Origin: Paenibacillus periandrae
GTDB lineage: Bacteria > Bacillota > Bacilli > Paenibacillales > NBRC-103111
Length of the DNA stretch: 64,000 bases
Assembly: GCF_022458865.1 (NCBI RefSeq)
Contig: NZ_JAJNMU010000011.1
Span: 1 to 64,000, forward strand
Reading direction: 5' to 3'
The position numbers were made by a program, and so were the translations under genes. Positions 49,655 through 58,961 of this stretch are shown here, piece after piece (position 1 is the first letter of the stretch; every line of letters starts with the position of its first letter). The notes beneath the pieces are model-generated. The model was not told the DNA's origin. It was given only the letters and a program-made list of their open reading frames with translations, and did no database searches.

Positions 49655-49705
49655 AACAAAAAAAGCCACAATTCCCACTGTATTGCCGTGGGTTTCGGGG
49701 CCTGT
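49655..49705 (-). terminator. Terminator of the helical repeat protein gene
   Basis: An inner CCCAC (49674-49678) / GTGGG (49688-49692) stem, weak outer pairing, and TTTTTTT on the minus strand at 49658-49664. Confidence 0.55.
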
Positions 49706-49753
49706 TCGTATGCTTGATAAAACTTAGGTTTGGGTTATCAGAGTTATCAGCTA

Positions 49754-50515
49754 TTAACTGGCAGGCTGCCTATTTAAGGTAGCTTGGCCCCGCTTATAGT
49801 CAACCTTTTTCTCAACCCATGGTGTAATCTGTTCAGTTATTTGACGAATTAGCTGTTCCTTGGATATTCCTTTGGATGCCGCGATTTCGGTTAATGATTT
49901 GCCGGCTTTCGTTTCCGCTTTAAGCTCCTCAGCAGTTATACCCAAAATAGCAGCTAATTGATCAGGAGCAGGCAGCGCGCCGTTATGCTGTTTTTTATCA
50001 GCTTTACCAGCACTATGCTTATTGAACTGCCCATTATGATTGACCATAAATTTTAAATGATCTGCCATATTCGCTTTAAGCTTGTCCGCATTCTCGGCTT
50101 TAATTTTGCCTGCCAGCACGGCTTCGTCGATCTTTTGGGCACGTTCTGTCTGCAGCTTAGCAATGAAGTCCGCTTCAGAAATACCTTTTTCTTTGGCAAT
50201 CTCGACAAGGTTTTTGTCCTTCAAAGAAGCGCTAAGCGCTGTTTTATCTATACCCAGAATAGCAGAAGCCTCATCAAGAATCGGCATTTTGCCTTTTACA
50301 AAATCACGCTGCGCGGTATGTTCCTTTGTTACTTTGCCAGAATTGGCTTTTTTATGTTCATTTTTATGCTCAGAAGAAGTGTATGGTTTAACAGCTTGAT
50401 CCGGTGTTTCGGCATAAGCCTGCTGTTTCGTTGTATAGAGAGCAGTTCCACCAAGCAGCAGAGCTAATGTTAAGCTCGTGACAATGACTTGTTTGGGTTG
50501 AAAACGGTTCATCAT
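49754..50515 (-). CDS. Secreted protein with two helical repeats
   Basis: 253 residues from ATG 50515 (AAAGGTGG upstream; GTG at 50527 is possible). Signal peptide with cleavage near AYA-ET. Two similar units: PILDEASAILGIDKTALSAS with IAKEKGISEADFI (about 75-125), and PAPDQLAAILGITAEELKAE with IAASKGISKEQLI (about 185-235). Between them lie charged linkers rich in Lys, His and Asn. Repeats of this ILGI...EIA..KGIS form occur in exported proteins of Bacillales; their function is unknown. Confidence 0.75.
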   Translation of the reverse strand: MMNRFQPKQVIVTSLTLALLLGGTALYTTKQQAYAETPDQAVKPYTSSEHKNEHKKANSGKVTKEHTAQRDFVKGKMPILDEASAILGIDKTALSASLKDKNLVEIAKEKGISEADFIAKLQTERAQKIDEAVLAGKIKAENADKLKANMADHLKFMVNHNGQFNKHSAGKADKKQHNGALPAPDQLAAILGITAEELKAETKAGKSLTEIAASKGISKEQLIRQITEQITPWVEKKVDYKRGQATLNRQPAS

Positions 50516-50624
50516 GTACGAAGCCACCTTTCCAGTGGAAAATCAATTAGTTGATTTTATCTATCTCAAACTTATACAAGCAGTCTTAAGCTAACTTGAA
50601 GCTAAGCTTAATTTAAGATTAATT

Positions 50625-51260
50625 TCAGGATGAAGCTTGACGGGCCATCTGGTACAGAGGCATTAAGGTCTCGAAGGTTTGTTTGATGAACTCGGCCAGT
50701 GCTTGACCATCGTTAAGAATGGGATTGTCATAAGCGATGTTGTGTCCGATGAGCAGTTCTTCCTTCTTAATATCGCGAAACCTTTCAAATACGGTTTGCA
50801 ATTCCTGTTCCTTGAGGTTTTTGAAGGAAATGTTGTCTTTTTTCATATGATCAGCGGACAACACGTATTCCTTGGGGATGATGCGACGTATTTTTTTTAT
50901 ATGGGTCAGATAGCTTTCGGCTATCGCCTTTTTGTTAGGGAGCTCGTAGATCAGAGCAAGCCACACAAATATCCGGTCGTCAAACAGCCCAACCTGAAAA
51001 TGCGGGTGCTGCTTGTAGCCGCGTTTATCATGACCGATTGCCATCCACGTATCAACAGGTGCGTTAACCTTGCGTCGGGCATGCTTCGCTATATGCAAAT
51101 ACATTGGATTTCCAGTGATTAGGGAAAGTTCGTCACGAAGAGGCTCTCCGAGTGCTTTAAATTTAGGCTGAATCCGGGTTTGAATCCCTTCCATCCGACC
51201 TTCGAGGCCAGGGATAGAGAATACATCAAAATCATTTTGCGTAAATCCGGTAAATGTCAT
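50625..51260 (-). CDS. YktB/DUF1054-family protein
   Basis: 211 residues from ATG 51260 (AAAGGAGGTTCCCCT directly upstream; the frame opens at 51311). Clear family pattern: GFTQNDFDVFSIPGLEGRME, IAKHARRKVNAPVDTWMAIG, FQVGLFDDRIFVWLALIYEL. YktB is a conserved Bacillales protein of about 210 residues with no known function; length matches. Single gene. Confidence 0.88.
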   Translation of the reverse strand: MTFTGFTQNDFDVFSIPGLEGRMEGIQTRIQPKFKALGEPLRDELSLITGNPMYLHIAKHARRKVNAPVDTWMAIGHDKRGYKQHPHFQVGLFDDRIFVWLALIYELPNKKAIAESYLTHIKKIRRIIPKEYVLSADHMKKDNISFKNLKEQELQTVFERFRDIKKEELLIGHNIAYDNPILNDGQALAEFIKQTFETLMPLYQMARQASS

Positions 51261-51514
51261 AGGGGAACCTCCTTTGATTTTTTGGAGAAAACTGAATATG
51301 TAAGTGTCCATAAGTCAGCTTCGGTTTGATAGATAGCCTTACTATATCATAGGATCATAGGCCGAACCATATAAGCAGCGCAAGTCTTTGTGACAAACCT
51401 AAAAAAAACACAAGTTGGATAAAAGGGATTCCATTGTTCAATATGTGCAATGCAAGTAGGATAAGGGTATATCAATCAAGCATGTACAGATTCATGACAA
51501 AAGGGGGCGGCCAT

Positions 51515-52471
51515 ATGGCAAGCAAGGTTCAATCAGCAGAGCAGGTCAGCTATCGCGCAACAACCCAAAAAAGCCTATTCAGCTTTATGTGGAAATATAA
51601 AGCGCTTTATCTGATTTCACTGCCAGGCATTATTTATTTCTTTATTTTCAAGTACATTCCGTTGTTCGGTTCTATCATCGCGTTTCAGGAGTACAACTTG
51701 TTCGGTGGGATCATGGGAAGTGAATGGGTAGGTTTGGAGCATTTTAAAAGAATGTTTGCCCATTACGACTTCCTGATTATTTTAAACAACACGCTGTTGA
51801 TTGGTCTTTATGATCTAGTGCTCGGTTTTCCCGCTCCTATTATTCTGGCTTTGCTCTTAAATGAATTACGTGTTGTCGTATACAAAAGATTTTTGCAAAC
51901 ACTTGTTTATATGCCACACTTCTTGTCGTGGGTAATTGTGAGCGGAATCGCAATCGGGATTCTCTCGCCATCCACGGGGATTCTTAATCAATTGATCAGC
52001 TATCTGGGATTCCAGCCTATCTATTTTCTGGGTGAAGATTCTTATATTCGTTCCGTATTGATTGGTTCAGGGATTTGGCGGGATTCGGGCTACGGCACGA
52101 TCATTTATTTGGCGGCACTGGCAGGTATTAATCCTGATTTGTATGAAGCTGCCGAGGTGGATGGAGCGAGCCGTTGGCGTCAAACGATTTCGATTACACT
52201 TCCTTCGCTACTGCCAACGATTATGATTTTATTCCTGCTGCATATCGGTAAATTTCTTGATTTCGGGTTTGAGCGTGTATATGTATTCCTAAATCCGCTT
52301 AACAGTCATAATGGTGAAATTCTGGATACGTACATTTATAAATCAGGCTTGCAGTCACAGCAGTACAGCTACACAACAGCCATTGGCTTGTTCAAATCAA
52401 TTGTTGGACTCGTCTTAATCGTGATTGGAAATGTATTCAGTAAAAAAACAACGGGCGAGAGCTTGTACTAA
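51515..52471 (+). CDS. Sugar ABC transporter permease (LplB-type)
   Basis: 318 residues from ATG 51515 (AAAGGGGGCGG upstream; frame opens at 51434 with no site). Six membrane helices; the first, LYLISLPGIIYFFIFKYIPL, is typical of the LplB group, and the coupling (EAA) loop is NPDLYEAAEVDGASRWRQTI (about 205-225). It forms the importer with the permease and binding lipoprotein that follow. This family uses a shared ATPase (MsmX-type) encoded elsewhere, and no ATPase gene is present here. Oligosaccharide import is inferred from the neighbouring lyases. Confidence 0.88.
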   Translation: MASKVQSAEQVSYRATTQKSLFSFMWKYKALYLISLPGIIYFFIFKYIPLFGSIIAFQEYNLFGGIMGSEWVGLEHFKRMFAHYDFLIILNNTLLIGLYDLVLGFPAPIILALLLNELRVVVYKRFLQTLVYMPHFLSWVIVSGIAIGILSPSTGILNQLISYLGFQPIYFLGEDSYIRSVLIGSGIWRDSGYGTIIYLAALAGINPDLYEAAEVDGASRWRQTISITLPSLLPTIMILFLLHIGKFLDFGFERVYVFLNPLNSHNGEILDTYIYKSGLQSQQYSYTTAIGLFKSIVGLVLIVIGNVFSKKTTGESLY

Positions 52472-52493
52472 ACCAGGGAGAGGAGGAAGCGGT

Positions 52494-53372
52494 ATGAGAA
52501 AAGTAAGTGCAGGTCAGCAAGTATTTAATGGATTCAACCTCGTCTTTTTGACTATTCTCGGTTTGCTGATGTTTCTGCCTTTTTTGAACGTTTTGGCAGA
52601 ATCGCTCAGTTCATCAGAGGCTATAATAAACGGTAAAGTCGTGTTTTGGCCGGTCGAATTCACTATGATCAATTATCAATATGTATTCAGTGATGCTTCA
52701 TTATGGAGATCGTTTGGGATTACGGTATATATCACAGTTGTGGGTACGATTATCAACCTGTTGGCGACAGCCTCGCTCGCTTATCCGGTATCCAGACAGG
52801 AGTATATGGGTCGTAAATATATCGTGTTTTTCGTCTTGATTACGATGGTATTCAGCGCTCCATTGATTCCTAACTTTATATTAATGAAGGGCTTGAACCT
52901 GACTAATTCTTTGTGGGCCTTGATTTTACCAGGAGCGATAAGCGCCTTTAACTTCTTCGTTATGCGGGCCTTCTTTATGCAAATTCCCCCGGAAATTATT
53001 GACTCCGGCCGTATTGATGGCTGCAGTGAAACACGGATGATCTGGAGTATCGTACTGCCGCTGTCGAAGCCGGTCATGGCATCACTTGGGATATTTTACG
53101 CGGTAGGTCATTGGAATACGTACATGAATGCTCTATACTATTTGAACAATCCGAACTTGTGGCCGCTTCAGGTAAAATTGCGTCAGCTGATTATGTCGGA
53201 TGATATCAATATCGATCCTTCGGCTACCCAGTTTAGTTCACTTGCCCATATGAATCCGGAAGGCATCAAGATGGCGACAATTATTATTGCGACCATTCCA
53301 ATTGTATTGATTTATCCGTTCCTGCAAAAGCATTTTGTTAAGGGTATGATGATCGGTTCGGTTAAATCGTAA
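52494..53372 (+). CDS. Carbohydrate ABC transporter permease (LplC/YtcP-type)
   Basis: 292 residues from ATG 52494 (GGGAGAGGAGGAAGCGGT upstream; frame opens at 52425). Six membrane helices, with a start like LplC/YtcP (FNGFNLVFLTILGLLMFLPF), an ESLSSSEAIINGKVVFWPVE loop and the EAA-type loop PPEIIDSGRIDGCSETRMIW (about 165-185). It lies 22 bp after the first permease gene and is certainly in its operon. Confidence 0.9.
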   Translation: MRKVSAGQQVFNGFNLVFLTILGLLMFLPFLNVLAESLSSSEAIINGKVVFWPVEFTMINYQYVFSDASLWRSFGITVYITVVGTIINLLATASLAYPVSRQEYMGRKYIVFFVLITMVFSAPLIPNFILMKGLNLTNSLWALILPGAISAFNFFVMRAFFMQIPPEIIDSGRIDGCSETRMIWSIVLPLSKPVMASLGIFYAVGHWNTYMNALYYLNNPNLWPLQVKLRQLIMSDDINIDPSATQFSSLAHMNPEGIKMATIIIATIPIVLIYPFLQKHFVKGMMIGSVKS

Positions 53373-53479
53373 TAAACGACTGAGCACCCATTCATTTTTT
53401 GTATTCTAAAAAAAAGCCTACTGTACCCAATGAAAGTCCATTGTGACAAATCATAGGTGAATCTACAATGAAGCTATCT

Positions 53480-53493
53480 TGAAAGCGCTACAC
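53480..53493 (+). promoter_or_regulatory. Possible CcpA cre site
   Basis: TGAAAGCGCTACAC matches the left half and core of the catabolite-responsive element (TGAAAGCGCT) but not the right end. It lies 45 bp before the binding protein gene, where glucose repression of the importer would be expected. Confidence 0.4.
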
Positions 53494-53537
53494 ATCATCA
53501 TTAAATATTATCAGTTATCAGAAAAGAGGGGTAATAC

Positions 53538-55106
53538 ATGAAAAAATGGATGAAGGTAAGTTTGGCTTCCGTAATGGCAGTCACGACATTGACCGCATGT
53601 TCTTCCAAAGCACCTGAAACAAATAATGCAGCTGGAGGCAGCAAGCCGGCAGAAAAAGCCAAGTTCTCTATCTCGATGCGAACACTTGCATTTAACCACG
53701 TAGAAAAATCACCAAATATTAACGAAGACAAATGGGTAAAAAAGCTGGAAGAATTAACAAATACCGATCTGAACATCGTTTTGGTGCCTCACAAGGAATA
53801 TGAGCAAAAGATGGTGCAAATGTTTGCAACCAATGATATTCCTGACGTTGTAGGCGGCTCCGGCGGGGTGTCCGGTAAAGAAATGGCGGGCTCCGTGCAA
53901 GCCGGCGTGTTCATGCCACTTGACGATTTGCTGCAAAAATACGGTCAAAATCTGTTGAAGAAAATTCCTAAGGATGCATGGCAAAAAGAAACCTATAAAG
54001 GTAAAATTTATGCAATTCCTGAGTTTCTATCGAATCCTTCCCGGCGGGCTGTAGCGATACGTAAGGATTTGCTGGATAAAGCAGGGCTGCCGATTCCGAA
54101 GACGGTAGACGAGTATTTAACTGTCATGCGCAAGTTTAAAGAAATGGGCGTAGAGAATCCTTATCAAGGCCGCGAAAATTTCAAGTATGCAGATTCATTC
54201 TTCGGCGCTTTTGATGCATACCCTTACATGTCGATGTTTATGAAGCAGGGAGATCAGATTGTACCTAAATTTTTCAATGTGGAGAATATGACGAAAGCGC
54301 TGCAAACGTATAAAACGATGTTCGATGAGGGCTTGATCAACAAAGAATTCGCAACCATCAACCCTACTGTTTACAAAAACTCGATTCTTGCAGGTAAATC
54401 CGGTATTTGGTCGATGAATGCCAATGAAGTACTGCAATGGGAACAACAGCTCAAAGCGAACGTACCCACTGCCAAGGTGGAACTGATTGCGGGACCTACA
54501 GGACCGGACGGCAAAGGTGGAGCGTATCTGTATAACTCCGTTACCCGGGCTTGGTTTATTAACAAAAATGTAAAAAATCCGGAAGCGATCATCAAATTCT
54601 TCGATTGGATGCTGTCTGACGAAGCTGAGAAATTTTTCACCTTCGGTATAGAGGGTGAGACATTCAAAACCGTTGATGGCAAAATTGAATACAAAGCTCC
54701 TACTGAGCCTCAGGCTGTCGATGAAGAGCGTTACCGTCAGGCATTCCTCTGGATGGTTCAAGACACTACCTACAACAAGGGCACACTCAGCTTGACAGAA
54801 GATGGTAAGAAACTGATGAGTACGTACGATAACATGCTCGCCAAAGAAGGCCGTGACGGGATTCAATTCGAACCGCGCCTTGATGCATTGATCAAAAACC
54901 CGGACATTTCACCGGAATCCGACTATGCGGCGCCGCTTATTTTGCAGCACATGGTCAAAATGGTTTATGGTAAAGAGCCGATTTCCGACTGGCCTAAGGT
55001 GATTGAAGAGTATAAGTCCAAAGGCGGAAATGACGTCATCAAAGAAGCAACTGAGAAATTTAATAAACAAGATCCAAGTGTGACGATCAGCATGCCGCGT
55101 CGATAA
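53538..55106 (+). CDS. Extracellular sugar-binding lipoprotein (LplA-type)
   Basis: 522 residues; AAGAGGGG upstream. Signal sequence with lipobox LTAC (Cys about 21), then the family-1 solute-binding fold of the long LplA/YtcQ group (KFSISMRTLAFNHVEK, GSGGVSGKEMAGSVQAGVFM, DDLLQKYGQNLLKKI). Length is normal for the group. It follows the two permease genes after 165 bp and precedes the YesN/YesM-type pair, completing an importer for an oligosaccharide. The gap and separate cre-like site suggest it can be expressed more strongly. Confidence 0.9.
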   Translation: MKKWMKVSLASVMAVTTLTACSSKAPETNNAAGGSKPAEKAKFSISMRTLAFNHVEKSPNINEDKWVKKLEELTNTDLNIVLVPHKEYEQKMVQMFATNDIPDVVGGSGGVSGKEMAGSVQAGVFMPLDDLLQKYGQNLLKKIPKDAWQKETYKGKIYAIPEFLSNPSRRAVAIRKDLLDKAGLPIPKTVDEYLTVMRKFKEMGVENPYQGRENFKYADSFFGAFDAYPYMSMFMKQGDQIVPKFFNVENMTKALQTYKTMFDEGLINKEFATINPTVYKNSILAGKSGIWSMNANEVLQWEQQLKANVPTAKVELIAGPTGPDGKGGAYLYNSVTRAWFINKNVKNPEAIIKFFDWMLSDEAEKFFTFGIEGETFKTVDGKIEYKAPTEPQAVDEERYRQAFLWMVQDTTYNKGTLSLTEDGKKLMSTYDNMLAKEGRDGIQFEPRLDALIKNPDISPESDYAAPLILQHMVKMVYGKEPISDWPKVIEEYKSKGGNDVIKEATEKFNKQDPSVTISMPRR

Positions 55107-55120
55107 TTGTTCTACATTGA

Positions 55121-55155
55121 ACTCCTCATGTCTGATGACATGGGGAGTGCGTTTT
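55121..55155 (+). terminator. Terminator after the importer operon
   Basis: ACTCCTCATGTC (55121-55132) pairs with GACATGGGGAGT (55137-55148) around a four-base loop; GCGTTTTATT follows. Confidence 0.88.
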
Positions 55156-55256
55156 ATTCAGGTCATGGCTAAAAGGCTTGTGTGCGAAAGGATTTCACAT
55201 CTGGCATCGTGTATACTACAAGCATAGATGTTTAATTCAGCAAAGGAGGCGACCTC

Positions 55257-56294
55257 ATGTACAGCATCATGATTGCGGATGACGAGCCGATGATCCGTAA
55301 AGGATTGCAAAAGCTGATTCAACAATCAGGTCAGCCGGTATCAAGCTTACGATTAGCAGAAAATGGCGAGGATGCGCTGCAGCAGATTCGTGAGGAGCGT
55401 CCTGATTTCCTGTTTACAGATATTCGGATGCCAAAGCTGGACGGGCTTGAGCTATGCAGACACGTGTCAGAATTGGACCCGAGCATTCACATAGTGGTTG
55501 TGTCCGGGTACAGTGATTTTGAATATGCGCAAAAGTGCTTGTCCTATGGTGTGAAGGAATATGTATTAAAGCCGATTAGCAAGAAAACAGTCGAAGCCGC
55601 TTTGATCAAGCTGACACATCTGCACACGCTGCAGCAATCGCAAACCTTTGTCTCCGTGCAGCGGCTCGAGGAATGGGTTGGCGCCATGGAGGATGCGATA
55701 TGGTCACTGGATTATAAAGGCTTAAGCGGCATGCTGAATAAGGTTCAATTGGAGCTTCAAGCTCAGCGGCTGCGTCTGAATCAATGGATTGATGTGCTGG
55801 GTGAATTTTCGGCACTGTTGTATAAGCGGTTGCTTGGCCGGGATGTATTTTCCTTCATCGAAAAGCTGGATTTGACTGGCGTCAAGAATGAGGATGAGGT
55901 ATGGTCTCGGTTTGCAGCAAGTCTTGAGCAGCTATTCGCAGAATTGAAAGTAAAACGTAGAGGCAAGCTGAAGGACCCTGTTGAGGAAGCCAAGCAATAT
56001 ATTGAGACGCATTTAGCTGAAGAGGTATCGCTGGAGGAGGTTGCGGGTCGTATCGGGCTTAATGCCTCCTACTTTAGTCAACTCTTTAAACAAACGACTC
56101 AGGAAACCTTTGTGCAATACCGTACGCGCAGGCGGATGGAGAAGGCTAAGAAGCTGTTAGCCCAGCCGCATTACCGGATCACGGACATTTCCGGTGAAGT
56201 GGGCTATGCCGACCATCCGCATTTCACCAAAACCTTTAAAAAGCATACGGGCTTATTGCCATCTGAATTCAGGAACAAGCTGGGAATCGAATGA
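55257..56294 (+). CDS. YesN-type response regulator, AraC family
   Basis: 345 residues; GCAAAGGAGGCGACCTC before the ATG. Receiver domain 1-118 (IADDEPMIRKGLQ with acidic pocket, FTDIRMPKLDGLE with phospho-accepting Asp near 55, Lys in YVLKPISKK near 105). A middle part (about 125-240) is helical, and an AraC-type DNA-binding domain closes the protein (about 245-345: AGRIGLNASYFSQLFKQTTQ, ISGEVGYADHPHFTKTFKKH). It overlaps the kinase gene by four bases. Its probable targets are the importer and lyase genes. Confidence 0.92.
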   Translation: MYSIMIADDEPMIRKGLQKLIQQSGQPVSSLRLAENGEDALQQIREERPDFLFTDIRMPKLDGLELCRHVSELDPSIHIVVVSGYSDFEYAQKCLSYGVKEYVLKPISKKTVEAALIKLTHLHTLQQSQTFVSVQRLEEWVGAMEDAIWSLDYKGLSGMLNKVQLELQAQRLRLNQWIDVLGEFSALLYKRLLGRDVFSFIEKLDLTGVKNEDEVWSRFAASLEQLFAELKVKRRGKLKDPVEEAKQYIETHLAEEVSLEEVAGRIGLNASYFSQLFKQTTQETFVQYRTRRRMEKAKKLLAQPHYRITDISGEVGYADHPHFTKTFKKHTGLLPSEFRNKLGIE

Positions 56295-58144
56295 TGAAAA
56301 TGCGCACGCTTTCCGGACAAGTTTATTTTTATTTTGCGATTGTCATTGTCATATCGCTGGCTTCTGTTGGATTTGTGTCGTATTTTCAGGCTTCGCGAGC
56401 TTTGGATACACAGGTTGAGCAGTATATGGAGCAAATGATTGAAAATGTTGCTTATCAAACGGATATTTATTTACAAACGTACGAGCTCTTGAGCAACACC
56501 TTCTCATCGAATACGGATGTCAGAAATTTTTTTGAGATCGGACCGAATGATTCCTACGAATATTATTATTATTCGAACGAAATTAAAAATTTTGCCTCCC
56601 GGTCCGTACAGTCGATTCAAACGATTTACAAACAATTGAATGTCATATATATCGTTGGGCGGCAGGGCAGATCCGTTGTATACGATAATCAGAATTTTCT
56701 TTTCAGTGAAGCGGGACTCAGTCCAGAAAGATATGATTGGCTGATGAAAGCAATACCTGAGGATGGCTCAATCGTTCTTTTGAATACGAGTTTTCGCCCG
56801 AGCGACCAAGGTACGGTAGTTACGATGGCACGTCAGGTACGTGGGGCTGCTTACACGGATTTTAAAGGAATTGTGGCGATTGAGTTCAAGCTGCAGGAGC
56901 TCGCCAAGATTTGGGATCGGGTCAATATCGGGAAGGAAGGGTATTTTTTCATTGTGGATGAGACAGGAAAGTCGATTTATCATCCGCCCTTCGCTCAGCC
57001 TGATGAGCAGGTATTCAAAGATATTGCCGCACATTTGACAGATAGCAATAACAAGGTGTTTCAAGCGGAATACTTGGGCAAAAACCGGATGTTTGTGGCA
57101 CGCAAATCCGATTATTCGAACTGGCGGCTGCTTGCCTCTGTACCGGTTAGTGAGCTGCGCAAACCGATTTCGACAATACGAACAACAACCATCGTAGTTG
57201 GCTTGCTGACCCTGATTGTGGCATTGTGGCTAGCTTGGCGATTCGGACGTTCGCTGCTGGCACCGATTCGAGAGCTAAAGGACAGCATGCGTGAAACGGA
57301 AAAAGGTAATTTTCAGCACATTGACGAGATCGAGCGGACAGATGAAATTGGAGGCCTCGTTCATAGCTACAATCTGATGGTGACTCGCTTGTCCGAAATG
57401 ATCAACAAAGTGTATGCAGCTGAGCTGCAGCAGCAGAAGGATGCTCTGCAGATACAAGAGACGGAAATTGAGCGGCATCGTGCCGAATTTCAAACTTTGC
57501 AGCTGCAGATCAACCCGCATTTTTTATATAACACCTTAGAGACGATTAATTGCTATGCCATTGTTCAGGATTCGCATGAGATTACCGAGATGGTTGAAGC
57601 TATGGCTTTTATGCTGAGGTATTCGATCCAGACGAATCTGGAAGAAATTACGGTGGCTAACGAATTGAATCATGTGCGCAATTACTTGATCATTCTACAG
57701 CACCGGATCGACCGTGAGTTTGAAATTGATGTCATTATCCCACCTTCGCTGCTGTTGGAAAAAATGGTCCGCTTAACCCTTCAGCCTGTTATCGAAAACT
57801 GCTTCCAGCATGCTTTTCCAAATGGGATTGAGGTTCATCACCGGATATCGATTGATGCCCGAAAGCAGCTGGGGCTGTTTCAAGTTATTGTTGAGGATAA
57901 TGGGATTGGCATCCCGCCTGAAAGACTTCGGGAGCTGCAAGAGCAATTAAAGCTGAACCGGTTAGCGGAGCAGCAGACGGAATCAGGCTATTATCGCCGC
58001 GGCGGCATTGGGCTGATGAATGTGCATCGTCGCATTCAAATGGTATTTGGCGAGCAGTATGGGATGCAGATTGAAAGTGAATGGGGACAAGGAAGTCGAA
58101 TTGTCTTATCGATGCCCGATATACCTAAACCTATAAAAATATAA
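56291..58144 (+). CDS. YesM-type sensor histidine kinase
   Basis: 617 residues. TM1 about 10-32, a Cache-like extracellular sensor (40-280: FIVDETGKSIYHPP), TM2 about 300-320, HAMP (about 320-375), then His_kinase LQLQINPHFLYNTLETINCY (His about 415) and HATPase with PVIENCFQHAFPNGI and VEDNGIGIPPERL, GGIGLMNVHRR. This is the LytS/YesM class. ATG overlaps the regulator's stop, so translation is coupled. It probably senses the glycan fragments the importer takes up. Confidence 0.92.
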   Translation: MMKMRTLSGQVYFYFAIVIVISLASVGFVSYFQASRALDTQVEQYMEQMIENVAYQTDIYLQTYELLSNTFSSNTDVRNFFEIGPNDSYEYYYYSNEIKNFASRSVQSIQTIYKQLNVIYIVGRQGRSVVYDNQNFLFSEAGLSPERYDWLMKAIPEDGSIVLLNTSFRPSDQGTVVTMARQVRGAAYTDFKGIVAIEFKLQELAKIWDRVNIGKEGYFFIVDETGKSIYHPPFAQPDEQVFKDIAAHLTDSNNKVFQAEYLGKNRMFVARKSDYSNWRLLASVPVSELRKPISTIRTTTIVVGLLTLIVALWLAWRFGRSLLAPIRELKDSMRETEKGNFQHIDEIERTDEIGGLVHSYNLMVTRLSEMINKVYAAELQQQKDALQIQETEIERHRAEFQTLQLQINPHFLYNTLETINCYAIVQDSHEITEMVEAMAFMLRYSIQTNLEEITVANELNHVRNYLIILQHRIDREFEIDVIIPPSLLLEKMVRLTLQPVIENCFQHAFPNGIEVHHRISIDARKQLGLFQVIVEDNGIGIPPERLRELQEQLKLNRLAEQQTESGYYRRGGIGLMNVHRRIQMVFGEQYGMQIESEWGQGSRIVLSMPDIPKPIKI

Positions 58145-58193
58145 TACGGGATGATAGCAAAAACCCGTTGATAATCTGAGGAGGAAACACATA

Positions 58194-58961
58194 ATGAACA
58201 CACAGTTAAATGGGAAAATCGCTTTAGTTACCGGATCTAACGCAGGTATTGGACGCGCAACTGCTGTATTATTGGCAGCAAATGGGGCCAAGGTTGGTGT
58301 TAGCTATTTGAACAATAAAGAGCAGGGCGAAGAAACGGTAGCGATTATTCGCCAAGCGGGTGGACAGGCTGAGCTGTTTCAAGCAGACGTGACTGACGCT
58401 GCACAGATCGAAAGTCTGGTAAGCGGTGTGGAAAGTGCATTCGGCGGAACGATTGATATTCTGGTTAATAATGCAGGCCATATGGTACAACGTGTGCCGA
58501 ATGTCGATATGACGGAAGAGATGTATGACAAGATTATGAATGTTAATCTGAAAAGCACGGTGTTTATGTGCAAACGCGTCATTCCGGGTATGAAAGCCAA
58601 GGGTGCAGGGCGTATCGTGAACATGGCTTCAGTTGCTGGACATAACGGAGGCGGTCCTGGAGCAAGTATATATGCAGCGAGTAAAGCCGCTATATCGGCC
58701 TACTCCAAGGGCTTGGCCAAAGAGATCGCAGGTGATGGAGTCACTGTGAATATCGTATCCCCTGGCTTCATTGGACAAACCGCGTTTCATTCTACATTTA
58801 CGACCGATGCAGCACGTCAGGCTACAATTGGCGGCATCCCGTTAAAGCGTGAGGGAACGCCGGAGGATGTAGCAGGTGCAGTCTTGTATTTGACCTCAGA
58901 GCTGGGTGCCTATTTGACAGGTGAGACGATTGAAGTCAACGGCGGGATGTTCATGCGATGA
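58194..58961 (+). CDS. Short-chain dehydrogenase/reductase
   Basis: 255 residues, GAGGAGGAAACACATA before the ATG. Classical SDR: cofactor motif TGSNAGIGRATAVLL (Gly-rich, about 14-28), NNAGHMV, catalytic Ser/Tyr/Lys in NMASVAGHNGGGPGASIYAASKAA (Ser about 143, Tyr 156, Lys 160). Ends with the GAYLTGETIEVNGG segment of FabG/KduD-like enzymes. Its stop overlaps the next gene's ATG by four bases. By context it may reduce an unsaturated uronate-derived keto sugar (KduD or DEH-reductase role), which is inference. Confidence 0.88.
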   Translation: MNTQLNGKIALVTGSNAGIGRATAVLLAANGAKVGVSYLNNKEQGEETVAIIRQAGGQAELFQADVTDAAQIESLVSGVESAFGGTIDILVNNAGHMVQRVPNVDMTEEMYDKIMNVNLKSTVFMCKRVIPGMKAKGAGRIVNMASVAGHNGGGPGASIYAASKAAISAYSKGLAKEIAGDGVTVNIVSPGFIGQTAFHSTFTTDAARQATIGGIPLKREGTPEDVAGAVLYLTSELGAYLTGETIEVNGGMFMR